Positions 8,549 to 16,210 of a DNA stretch of 64,000 nt are shown piece by piece. Made by a program: the position numbers and the translations under genes. The DNA lies in the NCBI RefSeq assembly GCF_022829445.1, contig NZ_JAKSXY010000061.1, positions 62,001-126,000 of the forward strand. The letters are read 5' to 3'. The notes beneath the pieces are model-generated. The model did no database searches. It worked only from the letters and a program-made list of their open reading frames with translations, and was not told where the DNA came from. The stretch's first letter is position 1, and each line of letters opens with the position of its first letter. The DNA comes from Methylobacterium sp. J-068 (lineage in GTDB: Bacteria > Pseudomonadota > Alphaproteobacteria > Rhizobiales > Beijerinckiaceae).

Positions 8549-9379
8549 TCACGGGCGGCGCGGGCTGGCATCGTCCTTCGCGAGGGTCGCGTCCGCCTCG
8601 GCGGCGGCAAAATGCACCCGCACCGAGCGCCCCTGCGCCGGCGGGGCCGACAGGCTCGCGCGAAAGCGCGCGGTCTCGCTCCGCTCCAGGGAGGCGCGCG
8701 GCGGGGCGATGCGCCAGCGGTAGAGCGGCTGGTCACGGCCGTCGCGCACCTCGACCTCGATCGGCGGGACCTCGGCCCCGGCGGCGGCGACGCCGACGAG
8801 GTCGCCCTCGACCACGAGCTGGCCCTGCGCGCCCTCGCCGGGGGTCTGGAAGGCGACGACGTCGCGAAGGTCCAGGCCGCGCAGGTTCACCGGGAGTCCC
8901 AGGCGGGCATAGAGCCCGGCGCTCTGGGGCATGGCCCGCACCACGCTGGCGCGGCCGAGGACGGCGAGGCAAAGCCCGGCCACCACCGCGAGCCCGAGGG
9001 CCGCGCCGGGGGAGGCCAGGGCGAAGCCCCGGCGCTTCGGCTTGGCGGGCGTTGGCCTGGCGGGCCGCGCCCTCGCCTTGGCGACGGGCGGGGGCGGTTC
9101 CTCGGCGGGCGGGGACGGGTCCGGCTCGGCGGCCAGGGCCGCCTCCCACGCGTCGAGCTCCGCCTGTGCCGAGGCGCGGCTCTCCGCCGCGTCGGGACCC
9201 GCCTCCGAGGCCGCCATCATGGCGGCGGTCATCTCGGCCTCCAGGGCGGCCGAGACCTCGTCGGGAGAGATGAACCAGGTCTCGCGGCAGGCGGCGCAGC
9301 GCACCGAGCGTCCTTCCGGGCCGACGCGATCCAGGTCGATCTGGTATTCGCTGGCGCAGGACGGGCAGACGATCAGCAT
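8549..9379 (-). CDS. MJ0042-type zinc-ribbon, membrane-anchored protein
   Basis: A 276-residue protein. The N-terminal zinc ribbon MLIVCPSCASEYQID has Cys at 5, 8, 28 and 31. An acidic, Pro-rich linker (about 55-110) leads to a single transmembrane segment near 122-145 (GAALGLAVVAGLCLAVLG) and a C-terminal DUF3426-like beta domain. The start at 9379 places the CxxC right at the N-terminus, as in the family; an upstream in-frame ATG at 9427 adds 16 unconserved residues. MJ0042 genes divergent from ftsE are common in Hyphomicrobiales, so a link to division or the envelope is likely but unproven. It is followed closely by hpt. Confidence 0.85.
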   Translation of the reverse strand: MLIVCPSCASEYQIDLDRVGPEGRSVRCAACRETWFISPDEVSAALEAEMTAAMMAASEAGPDAAESRASAQAELDAWEAALAAEPDPSPPAEEPPPPVAKARARPARPTPAKPKRRGFALASPGAALGLAVVAGLCLAVLGRASVVRAMPQSAGLYARLGLPVNLRGLDLRDVVAFQTPGEGAQGQLVVEGDLVGVAAAGAEVPPIEVEVRDGRDQPLYRWRIAPPRASLERSETARFRASLSAPPAQGRSVRVHFAAAEADATLAKDDASPRRP

Positions 9380-9513
9380 GGGCAATCGGTGCCTCGGGTC
9401 GCGATCGGCAGTTGCCGGCTCGGGCAAAAAGACTCACACGGTTCTCGGGCAACGCGGTTAACCATCCGTGAAGCGGGCACTTCCGATCGCGAGCGCCCTT
9501 GATCGAGGCGCGC

Positions 9514-9566
9514 CCCCGATCGAAGGTCGGCCCCGATCCGAGGATCGGCCCCGATCCAGGGATCGG
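9514..9566. repeat. Three tandem 17-18 bp GATCGG-type units upstream of ftsE
   Basis: Units CCCCGATCGAAGGTCGG (9514-9530), CCCCGATCCGAGGATCGG (9531-9548) and CCCCGATCCAGGGATCGG (9549-9566) stand in tandem. Each is a short imperfect inverted repeat (CCGATC/GATCGG). They occupy the gap between the divergent zinc-ribbon gene and ftsE, just upstream of the ftsE ribosome site, and could be regulator sites or simple replication-slippage repeats. Confidence 0.8.
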
Positions 9567-9595
9567 CGCGATCGGATGGGCAGGATGGAGGGACC

Positions 9596-10306
9596 GTGGC
9601 GGATCGGGTGAACACGCAGTCGCTCCTCACCGGGGCCGAGGAACCGGTGGTGCAGTTCGAGAGCGTCGGCATGCGCTACGGTCTCGGGCCGGAGGTGCTG
9701 AGCGACGTCAGCTTCCAGATCGCGCCGCGCTCGTTCCAGTTCCTCACCGGGCCTTCGGGCGCGGGCAAGACCACGCTGCTGCGCCTGATCCTCCTCTCCG
9801 TGCGCCCGACGCGCGGCCTCGTCTCGGTCTTCGGCGAGGAGGTCAGCGGCATTTCCAGCGAGGCGCTTACGAACCTGCGCCGGCGCATGGGCGTGGTGTT
9901 CCAGGATTTCCGCCTGCTCGACCATCTCACCACCTACGAGAACGTGGCGCTTCCCTTGCGCGTCCAGGGCCGCTCGGAGACGAGCTACCGGGCCGAGGTC
10001 GTGGAATTGCTGCGCTGGGTCGGCCTCGGCGAGCGCATGCACGTGCTGCCGCCCCTGCTCTCGGGCGGCGAGAAGCAGCGCGCCGCCATCGCCCGGGCCC
10101 TGATCGCCCGGCCGGAGCTGCTGCTGGCCGACGAGCCCACCGGCAACGTCGATCCCGGCCTCGGCCGGCGCCTGCTGCGCCTGTTCATCGAACTCAACCG
10201 CCTCGGCACCTCCGTGCTCATCGCCACGCACGACTTCGCCCTGATGGACCTCGTGGATGCGCGCCGCTTCGTGCTCGGCGACGGCCGCCTGACGGTCGAG
10301 TCATGA
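9596..10306 (+). CDS. ftsE: Cell-division ABC transporter ATP-binding protein FtsE
   Basis: A 236-residue ATPase of the FtsEX complex, which couples ATP hydrolysis at the inner membrane to activation of septal peptidoglycan hydrolases. Walker A is GPSGAGKT at 52-59; the signature LSGGEKQR, Walker [11 protein letters not shown] and H-loop IATHD are all present. The start is GTG at 9596, preceded by GGAGGG. The ftsX start overlaps the end of this gene as ATGA, so translation is coupled. The [22 protein letters not shown]-loop region is typical of FtsE/LolD-type ATPases, and the FtsX neighbour settles the assignment. Confidence 0.96.
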   Translation: MADRVNTQSLLTGAEEPVVQFESVGMRYGLGPEVLSDVSFQIAPRSFQFLTGPSGAGKTTLLRLILLSVRPTRGLVSVFGEEVSGISSEALTNLRRRMGVVFQDFRLLDHLTTYENVALPLRVQGRSETSYRAEVVELLRWVGLGERMHVLPPLLSGGEKQRAAIARALIARPELLLADEPTGNVDPGLGRRLLRLFIELNRLGTSVLIATHDFALMDLVDARRFVLGDGRLTVES

Positions 10307-11319
10307 CGACCGAGACCCACACCCCCTCCGCCCCGGCCGCCAGGGCGCCGGACGCCCGGCCCGGCGACCGGCCGCCGGTCAAGCCGCCCGCGCCGCCGGA
10401 ATCGCGCGGCGCGCCGCTGCCCCCGACCCTGCGCCGCAACGCCCCCCTGGTGCCGACCGATTCGGCGGCGAGCCGGGCGCTCGCCGCCGTCATCGCCATC
10501 CTGACCTTCCTGGCGGCCCTCTGCGCGGGGGCGGCCGAGATCGTGGCCTCGAGCGCCGTCCAGTGGCAGGGCACGGTGGCGCAGGAGGTGACGATCCAAG
10601 TCCGCCCGAGCCCCGGCCGCGACATCGACGCGGACGTCGCCCGCGCCGAGGGGCTGGCCAAGGCCACCCCCGGCATCGCCTCCGTGCGGGTGTTCTCGAA
10701 GACGGAGGCCGAGCGCCTGCTCGAGCCCTGGCTCGGCAGCGGCCTCGACCTCTCGGACCTGCCCGTGCCGCGCCTCGTCACCCTGAGGCTCGCCGAGACC
10801 GCGCCGGACCTGAAACCCCTGCGGAGTTCGCTCACCGAGGCTTTGCCCGGCGTCGCGAGCCTGGACGACCACGCCCTCTGGCTGCGGCGCCTCTCCACCG
10901 CGGCCAACACCTTCGTGGGCGTCGGCGTCGGCATCGTCGTGCTCGTGCTGGTGGCGACGGGCCTCGCGGTGGTCTTCGCCACGCGGGGCGCCATGGCGGG
11001 CAACCGCGAGGTGGTGGAGGTGCTGCACTTCGTGGGCGCCAACGACGACTTCATCGCCCGCGCCTTCCAGCGCCGCTTCTTCGGCCTCGGCCTGCGCGGC
11101 GGCATCATCGGCTCGGGCGCGGCCATCGCGGCCTTCGCACTGGCCGGACTGGTGGCGCGCAACTGGCGCTCGGGACCGGCCGGCGAGGAGATCGAGGCCC
11201 TGTTCGGCGCCTTCCACATCGGCTGGCGCGGCTACGCCGCCGTGCTCCTCATCGGCGTCATCGCCTCGGTGGTCACCGGCATCGTCTCGCGCCTGACCGT
11301 GCGGCGCTTCCTGGCCTGA
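10303..11319 (+). CDS. ftsX: Cell-division permease FtsX
   Basis: A 338-residue membrane partner of FtsE. It has a cytoplasmic Pro-rich N-terminal extension of about 50 residues, TM1 near 58-84, a periplasmic domain of about 115 residues, then three TM segments near 205-230, 262-287 and 310-331. The signature GNREVVEVLHFVGANDDFIA on the cytoplasmic loop between TM2 and TM3 is characteristic of FtsX. Start at 10303, overlapping the ftsE stop by ATGA. The large periplasmic loop is the part that recruits the hydrolase or its activator in other bacteria; no such partner gene is adjacent here. Confidence 0.95.
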   Translation: MTTETHTPSAPAARAPDARPGDRPPVKPPAPPESRGAPLPPTLRRNAPLVPTDSAASRALAAVIAILTFLAALCAGAAEIVASSAVQWQGTVAQEVTIQVRPSPGRDIDADVARAEGLAKATPGIASVRVFSKTEAERLLEPWLGSGLDLSDLPVPRLVTLRLAETAPDLKPLRSSLTEALPGVASLDDHALWLRRLSTAANTFVGVGVGIVVLVLVATGLAVVFATRGAMAGNREVVEVLHFVGANDDFIARAFQRRFFGLGLRGGIIGSGAAIAAFALAGLVARNWRSGPAGEEIEALFGAFHIGWRGYAAVLLIGVIASVVTGIVSRLTVRRFLA

Positions 11320-11426
11320 GCCGGGCGGCGGCCGGGGCCGTCGCGGTGGCGTTAACCGTTCGTGAACCTTTCGGAGCGGAAATACTTGCCTCGTGAACGC
11401 CCCAATCGGGGCTATCTTACGGGGGA

Positions 11427-12281
11427 ATGACGAGGCGGATGTCAGCCAGCGGCACCATGAGGCCCTCCGAGGCATTCGGATGGGCCTGGACCGACGCCGG
11501 CCCGCGCGCGGTCGCCCCGCCGCCGGTCCGCCGCGTCCGTGCCGGGGACGCGCATGTCGAGCGCGCTCATGCCGAGTGCGTTCATGCCAAGCGCGCTCAT
11601 GCCTTCGGGATCACCGCGAAGGCGACCCTCGGACTCGCCGCCACCGGCGCGGCCGCCCTATTCTGCGGGTTCCTGGCCTTCGTCGCCTGCCTCGAGCGGG
11701 ACGAGCGCGTGCCGAGCGGACGCGCGGACGGCATCGTCGCCCTCACCGGGGGCGCCCAGCGCATCGGGGACGCCATCGATCTCCTGGCCAACGGCTATGG
11801 CCGGCGCCTGCTCATCACGGGCGTCAACGAACGCACGAGCCGCGACGAGATCGCGCGGCTCAACCCGAACCAGCGCCACTGGATCGATTGCTGCGTGGAC
11901 CTCGACTACCGGGCGCGCAACACCATCGGCAACGCCATCGAGACCCGGCGCTGGATGCGCCAGCACCGCTTCAGCACGGTCACGGTGGTGACCTCGAACT
12001 ACCACATGCCCCGCACCCTGGTGGAACTCGACCACGCGCTGATGGGGGATGACCGCATCGTGCCCCATCCGGTGATCGCGGAGGGCTTCGACCCGGATCG
12101 CTGGTGGCAGCGCCCGGCCTCGGCCAAGTTGCTGGCCTCCGAATACCTGAAGTTCCTCGTGTCCTGGGTCCGCACCCGCTTCGAGAGCGACCCCGAGCGT
12201 TCCCGCGCCGCGATCCTGATCGGGCGCCGCAAGCCGATCAAGATGGTCGCCGAACCGCTGCTGCTGCGCGGCCAGGAATAG
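11427..12281 (+). CDS. YdcF/SanA-like DUF218 membrane protein
   Basis: A 284-residue protein. A DUF218 domain (about 90-270) has the family features GIVALTGGAQRIGDAIDLLANG, RRLLITGVNE and VTVVTSNYHMPRTLVEL. DUF218 proteins (SanA, ElyC, YdcF) act in envelope homeostasis; the biochemical reaction is unclear. One TM segment (ATLGLAATGAAALFCGFLAFVACL) lies near 66-90. The N-terminal cytoplasmic part carries degenerate five-residue repeats (AHVER, AHAEC, VHAKR, AHAFG) encoded by a 15-bp tandem repeat. The start is uncertain: ATGs at 11427, 11439 and 11457 are in frame. It lies 107 nt downstream of ftsX and may share its transcript. Confidence 0.85.
   Translation: MTRRMSASGTMRPSEAFGWAWTDAGPRAVAPPPVRRVRAGDAHVERAHAECVHAKRAHAFGITAKATLGLAATGAAALFCGFLAFVACLERDERVPSGRADGIVALTGGAQRIGDAIDLLANGYGRRLLITGVNERTSRDEIARLNPNQRHWIDCCVDLDYRARNTIGNAIETRRWMRQHRFSTVTVVTSNYHMPRTLVELDHALMGDDRIVPHPVIAEGFDPDRWWQRPASAKLLASEYLKFLVSWVRTRFESDPERSRAAILIGRRKPIKMVAEPLLLRGQE
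11550..11605 (+). repeat. 15-bp tandem repeat inside the DUF218 gene
   Basis: About four imperfect 15-bp units of the type GCTCATGCCGAGTGC start at 11550, 11565, 11580 and 11595. Because 15 is divisible by three they keep the frame and add five residues each (xHAxx) to the cytoplasmic tail before the TM segment. Slippage expansion is the likely origin. Confidence 0.8.
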
Positions 12282-12303
12282 CCGGTCGGAGACCGGGCCC
12301 GGC

Positions 12304-12642
12304 CTACAATCCCTTGCACTGGCCCCGGATCAGGCCCGAGAATTCCCGCTCGGACGTCTGCACCTGCGCCAGGCGGTCGGTGCGCTCGGCGCCGGAGAGG
12401 CAGCGGCCGTAGACGCTGGCCACACGGCGCATCGTCTCCACGTGCCGGCGCCAGACGCGGCACTGGTCGGCCGCCTCGCTGCCGGCCTGCTCGAGCTGGT
12501 CGATGGCCTGGCGCTGCATCGAACTCGCCACCAGAACGTCGCGGGCGCAAGCCGTGTCGCCGCCGCGCGTCTGCGCCAGCGCCGGTCCGGCGAGAAGCGC
12601 GAATCCGATCGCGAGCGGCCCGAGGCGATCAGGGGAGCGCAT
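12304..12642 (-). CDS. Small secreted protein of unknown function downstream of ptsN
   Basis: A 112-residue protein with a clear signal peptide (LGPLAIGFALLAGPALA). The mature part has four Cys (CARDV, DQCRV, GRCLS, GQCKG) and is predicted to be helical, with the segment MQRQAIDQLEQAGSEAADQCRVWRRHVETMRRV. I do not recognise the family. Two disulfides in the periplasm would fit. Its ATG at 12642 comes 2 nt after the ptsN stop codon (TGACCATG), so it is translationally linked to ptsN. It is convergent with the DUF218 gene, with only 22 nt between. Confidence 0.8.
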   Translation of the reverse strand: MRSPDRLGPLAIGFALLAGPALAQTRGGDTACARDVLVASSMQRQAIDQLEQAGSEAADQCRVWRRHVETMRRVASVYGRCLSGAERTDRLAQVQTSEREFSGLIRGQCKGL

Positions 12643-12644
12643 GG

Positions 12645-13112
12645 TCACGCGGCCTGCGAGGCCGAGGTGTGGGTCAGGAGCGCGTAGAGCGCACTGGCAT
12701 CGCGGGCGGCACGGATGCGCTCCAGGATGCCCGGCTCGCGCAGCAGGCGGGCGACCTGAGCCAGGGCCTTGAGGTGGTCGGCGCCGGCCCCCTCGGGGGC
12801 GAGGAGCAGGAAGGCGATGTCCACCGGCTGCCCGTCGAGGGCATCGAAATCCAGCGGCTTCTCCAGCCGGGCCACGAGGCCGAACAGCCGGTCGAGACCC
12901 GGCAGCTTGCCATGGGGAATCGCGACGCCGTCGCCGATGCCGGTGGAGCCGAGGCGCTCGCGCTGCAGCAGGGTCTCGAAGACCTCGCGCTCGTCGAGCG
13001 CCGGCAGCTGGCGCACGGCCTGGATGCTGAGTTCCTGCAGCATCGCCTTCTTGGTACGGGCGCGCAGGGACGACACCACGGAATCCGGAGACAGGAATTC
13101 CAGCACTGGCAT
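12645..13112 (-). CDS. ptsN: PTS IIA-like nitrogen regulatory protein PtsN (EIIA-Ntr)
   Basis: A 155-residue EIIA domain of the nitrogen phosphotransferase system, a cytosolic phospho-relay that controls K+ uptake, stringent response and carbon/nitrogen balance rather than sugar import. The phospho-accepting His is H67 in GVAIPHGKL. LLQRERLGSTGIGDGVAIPHG and VDIAFLLLAPEGAGADHLKALAQVARLL are diagnostic. The start at 13112 (MPVLEFLSPDSVV) matches family length; an upstream ATG at 13160 would add a Pro/Arg-rich tail across two hairpins. It follows hpf and precedes a small secreted protein. A kup-type K+ transporter, a class linked to the Ntr PTS elsewhere, occurs at 42.1 kb. Confidence 0.93.
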   Translation of the reverse strand: MPVLEFLSPDSVVSSLRARTKKAMLQELSIQAVRQLPALDEREVFETLLQRERLGSTGIGDGVAIPHGKLPGLDRLFGLVARLEKPLDFDALDGQPVDIAFLLLAPEGAGADHLKALAQVARLLREPGILERIRAARDASALYALLTHTSASQAA

Positions 13113-13132
13113 GTCGGACCGTCGCCCCGTCG

Positions 13133-13155
13133 GCGACGGCCAGCCCGGCCGTCGC
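13133..13155. other. Perfect hairpin upstream of ptsN (hpf-ptsN gap)
   Basis: GCGACGGCC (13133-13141) and GGCCGTCGC (13147-13155) form a perfect 9-bp stem with a 5-nt loop, 20 nt upstream of the ptsN start. No U-run follows, so it is more likely an mRNA structure or processing site than an intrinsic terminator. Confidence 0.6.
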
Positions 13156-13168
13156 GCCATGAAATCTC

Positions 13169-13186
13169 GGGCCGCCAGGGCGGCCC
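13169..13186. other. Second perfect hairpin in the hpf-ptsN gap
   Basis: GGGCCGCC (13169-13176) and GGCGGCCC (13179-13186) pair perfectly around a 2-nt centre. Together with the hairpin at 13133-13155 it fills much of the 118-nt gap between hpf and ptsN. Confidence 0.55.
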
Positions 13187-13230
13187 TCCGGACTCAATCG
13201 ACCAGGTTCAGGCTCTGTTCCCGACCGGCG

Positions 13231-13842
13231 CTACGAGGCCGCCTCGGCCGGATCGACCCAGCCGATGGCCCCGTCAGTGCGGCGGTATACGACGTTGATG
13301 CGTCCGGTGCCAGCGTGAACGAACACGAGAACCGGAGCGCCCGTGAGATCGAGGGCGGTGACCGCCTCGCTCACCGAATGGCGCTTCAGGGTCTTGGTGC
13401 TCTCGGCCACCACGGGCGGATGCGACGCCTCGCCGTCCTCCGGCTCGTCGTCGAGCTCGTCCGCCTCGGCCTCGCTCGGGGCGGCGAACACCGCGTAGGC
13501 CGCCTGGACCGTCGCACCGTCATGCCCGGCCGCGCCGTGGTCCTTGAGCTTGTGCTTGTAGCGGCGCAGGCGCTTCTCGAGGCGGTCCGCCGTCTGCTCG
13601 AAGCTCGCATGGGCGTCGTGCGCGGCGCCGGAGGCTTCCAGCGTCAGGCCGGAGACGAGGTGGAGGACGCAGTCGGTGCGGTAGGCCGTTCCGTCCCGCC
13701 GCAGGGTGACGTGACCCGAGCAGGTGCCGCTCATGTGGCTGTCGAGATACTTCGAGAGGGTGGCCGCCATTCGCTCCTCGACCCGCCCCCGAAGGGCCTC
13801 GCCAAGGTCCAGGCCGTGGCCCGTCACGCGCAATGACCCCAT
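13231..13842 (-). CDS. hpf: Ribosome hibernation promoting factor, long form
   Basis: A 203-residue long-form HPF, which binds the 30S decoding region and dimerises 70S ribosomes into inactive 100S particles in stationary phase. The N-terminal S30AE domain (about 1-100) starts MGSLRVTGHGLDLGEALRGRVEERMAATL in spirit of the family, with basic helix RLEKRLRRYKHKLKDH. An acidic linker (about 115-140, ADELDDEPEDGE) leads to the C-terminal dimerisation domain (VVAESTKTLKRHSVSEAV to the end). The start at 13842 has an excellent GGAGGG 5 nt upstream. The rpoN-hpf-ptsN order is standard in proteobacteria, but here panD on the other strand separates rpoN from hpf. Confidence 0.95.
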   Translation of the reverse strand: MGSLRVTGHGLDLGEALRGRVEERMAATLSKYLDSHMSGTCSGHVTLRRDGTAYRTDCVLHLVSGLTLEASGAAHDAHASFEQTADRLEKRLRRYKHKLKDHGAAGHDGATVQAAYAVFAAPSEAEADELDDEPEDGEASHPPVVAESTKTLKRHSVSEAVTALDLTGAPVLVFVHAGTGRINVVYRRTDGAIGWVDPAEAAS

Positions 13843-14158
13843 GATCCCTCCGGTTTTCGTTGTGGATACGTCCTGGCTTCAGGAGCCTCTTGAGTTAAGG
13901 AGCCTCCTTCGGAGAAGTCAACGCAAGGGCGTGAGACCGGCCTCCGCTCGATCGAAGCGGAGGACGGTCTCGCTCGGCCCGCGCGGGGCCCGCGCGAAGC
14001 GCATGACGACGGTGCGCGCCGTCCCGGATCGCGCCGAGCCGGGGTTGCCTTCCGGAGCGCGCTTCACCCATGAAGCCCGTCGAGCCGTATTCTCGGGCCC
14101 CGGCGCCTGGAACTCGGGGCTCGGGCCGAAGCGGCCGGACGGAGGGAGAACCGGAGCG
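13843..14158. other. Divergent hpf-panD intergenic region (316 bp)
   Basis: It holds a direct repeat AGGAGCCTC about 70 nt upstream of hpf and a long palindrome at 13933-13971. I see no small gene. Promoters for both hpf (minus) and panD (plus) must lie here, but I cannot place them with confidence. Confidence 0.5.
13933..13971. repeat. Palindromic intergenic repeat, family B, copy 1
   Basis: A 39-nt hairpin: GAGACCG (13933-13939) pairs with CGGTCTC (13965-13971), and CCTCCGCT (13941-13948) pairs with AGCGGAGG (13956-13963), around loop CGATCGA. That is a 15-bp stem with one opposed mismatch. The reverse complement with its flank resembles the element at 48650-48683. Confidence 0.75.
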
Positions 14159-14620
14159 ATGCAGAGTTTCGTTCGTGCCAAGCTGCACGGCATCCGGGTG
14201 ACGGGCGCCGACCTGAACTATCACGGCTCGATCACCCTGGATGCGGACCTGTGCCGGGAGGCGGGGCTCGATCCCCTCGAATTCGTCGAGATCTGGAACA
14301 AGATGTCGGGCGCGCGGATCAGCACCTACGTCATCTACGGCGAGGCCGGGTCGCGCTGCTGCATCCTGAACGGCGCAGCGGCGCGGACCTGTCAGGTCGG
14401 CGACGAGGTCATCATCGCGTCCTCGACGTTCGGAAGCATCGAGGACGTCATGGCCCGCAAGCCCAAGGTCCTGATCTTCGGGGAGGGCAACGCGGTGAGC
14501 GACCGGGTGACCTACGACGTGTTCCGCGACGCGGCCGGGCGCATCGACATGCGGATCGTCGAATCTCCGGCCGACGGCCAGGCGGAATCCGCGCCCGCCC
14601 GGCACATCCGGTTCACCTGA
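14159..14620 (+). CDS. panD: Aspartate 1-decarboxylase (pyruvoyl enzyme)
   Basis: A 153-residue enzyme that makes beta-alanine for pantothenate and CoA. It self-cleaves to create its pyruvoyl cofactor: the processing site is Gly23-Ser24 in LNYHGSITLD. The substrate residues around Y-x-IYGE (TYVIYGEAGSR) and AAARTCQVGDEVII match the family. It is longer than E. coli PanD (about 126 residues), with a C-terminal extension from about residue 125 (RIDMRIVESPADGQ...). It sits on the plus strand, convergent with rpoN and divergent from hpf, interrupting the usual rpoN-hpf linkage. Start at 14159, with GGAGCG immediately upstream and a stronger purine tract GGAGGGAG further up. Confidence 0.93.
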   Translation: MQSFVRAKLHGIRVTGADLNYHGSITLDADLCREAGLDPLEFVEIWNKMSGARISTYVIYGEAGSRCCILNGAAARTCQVGDEVIIASSTFGSIEDVMARKPKVLIFGEGNAVSDRVTYDVFRDAAGRIDMRIVESPADGQAESAPARHIRFT

Positions 14621-14650
14621 GGCACGCCGGCCGCTCTTCGACGACGCGCG

Positions 14651-16210
14651 TCAGCGCCCCGCATACGCGAAATGCTCGCGCCGACGCTCGATCGAGGAGG
14701 GAATCCGCAGCGATTCCCGGTACTTCGCCACCGTGCGGCGCGCGATGTCGATGCCCTCGTCGCGCAGTTTCTGCACCAGGGCGTCGTCCGAGAGCACGTC
14801 GCTCGGGGCCTCGGCGTCGACGAGCTGCTTGATGCGATGGCGCACGGCCTCGGAGGAGTGCGAGGCCGTACCGGCGGCACCCGGAATCGCGGCGGTGAAG
14901 AAGTACTTCATCTCCAGCGTGCCGCGGCTGGTGCCGATCGACTTGTTCGAGGTCACCCGCGAGACGGTGGATTCGTGCATGCCGATGGCCTCCGCCACCG
15001 TTTTCAGGTTGAGCGGGCGCAGGTGCGCCACGCCGTGCAGGAAGAACGCGTCCTGCTGGCGCACGATCTCGGAGGCGACCTTGAGGATGGTGCGGGCCCG
15101 CTGCTCCAGGCTGCGGGTGAGCCAGTTGGCGGTCTGCAGGCATTCCGACAGGAAAGCCTTGTCGCCCTCGGCCGCCGCGCCGCGCGAGACGCGGGCATAG
15201 TAGCTCTGGTTGACCAGCACCCGCGGCAGCGCCTCGCCGTTGAGCTCCACGAGCCAGGAGCCGTCGGGCGCGGCGCGCACGAACACGTCGGGGATCAGCA
15301 CCTCGACGGCCCGGCTCCCGAAGGCCCGGCCGGGCTTCGGATCGAGCCGGCGCAGTTCGGCCAGCATGTCGACGAGATCCTCGTCGTCGACGCCGCAGAG
15401 GCGGCGCAGGGCGGCGAAATCGCGCTTGGCCACGAGGTCGAGACGCGAGACCAGGGCCTGCATGGCCGGGTCGAAGCGGTCGCGGTCGCGCAATTGGAGC
15501 GCGAGGCACTCGGCGAGGTCCCGGGCGGCGATGCCGGCCGGCTCGAAGCTCTGCACGAGCTTCAGCACGCGGGCGACCCGGTCGAGGGAGGCGCCGAGGC
15601 GCTCGGCGACGTCGTCGATGGATTCGCGCAGATAGCCGGCATCGTCGACGGCATCGATAAGGAAGCCCGCGATCAGGCGGTCCATGGGATCGCGGGTGGC
15701 GAGTTCGAGTTGGGCGCCCAGGTGCTCCCGCAGGGAGATCTCCGAGGTCAGGCTGGCCTCGAAATCGGGGGCCTCGCCGTCGAAGCTGCCGCCGGTGTTG
15801 CCGTAGGGCGCGGGCGTCAGCGAGAGCATGTCGCCGGAGGCCGCCTCGCGGGCATGGGTCGGGTTCTCGTCGGAGAAGACGTTGTCGAGGCGGGTGTCGA
15901 GGGCACTCTCCATGTCGGCGCCGCTGGCCGTCAGGGTGGTCGCGATCCAGGGCTCGTCGCCGTCGAATTCGCCCCCCTCGCCGTCCCCCGCCCGGTCGAC
16001 CGAGGATTCGGAGGGCGTCTCGCCGGGCGTGCGCTCGACCTCGGCCTCGCCCTCGGCCCGCTCCAGCAGCGGATTGCGCTCCAGCTCGGCATCGACGTAG
16101 GCCGCCAGGTCGAGTTGGGAAAGCTGAAGGAGCTTGATGGCCTGGAGAAGCTGAGGCGTCATCACCAGGGCCTGGCCCTGGCGCATTTCCAGCCGTTGCA
16201 GCAAACTCAT
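14651..16210 (-). CDS. rpoN: RNA polymerase sigma-54 factor
   Basis: A 519-residue sigma-54, which directs RNA polymerase to -24/-12 promoters and needs an AAA+ activator. The Gln/Leu-rich activator-interacting region is at the N-terminus (MSLLQRLEMRQGQALVMTPQ), an acidic linker spans about 55-125, the core-binding domain is central, and the RpoN box ARRTVAKYRE lies near the C-terminus (about 494-503). The start at 16210 is chosen because all RpoN proteins begin here. An in-frame ATG at 16396 would add an unconserved Arg-rich stretch. It follows lptB (lptC-lptA-lptB-rpoN) but has a 334-nt leader with its own possible promoter. Confidence 0.96.
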   Translation of the reverse strand: MSLLQRLEMRQGQALVMTPQLLQAIKLLQLSQLDLAAYVDAELERNPLLERAEGEAEVERTPGETPSESSVDRAGDGEGGEFDGDEPWIATTLTASGADMESALDTRLDNVFSDENPTHAREAASGDMLSLTPAPYGNTGGSFDGEAPDFEASLTSEISLREHLGAQLELATRDPMDRLIAGFLIDAVDDAGYLRESIDDVAERLGASLDRVARVLKLVQSFEPAGIAARDLAECLALQLRDRDRFDPAMQALVSRLDLVAKRDFAALRRLCGVDDEDLVDMLAELRRLDPKPGRAFGSRAVEVLIPDVFVRAAPDGSWLVELNGEALPRVLVNQSYYARVSRGAAAEGDKAFLSECLQTANWLTRSLEQRARTILKVASEIVRQQDAFFLHGVAHLRPLNLKTVAEAIGMHESTVSRVTSNKSIGTSRGTLEMKYFFTAAIPGAAGTASHSSEAVRHRIKQLVDAEAPSDVLSDDALVQKLRDEGIDIARRTVAKYRESLRIPSSIERRREHFAYAGR

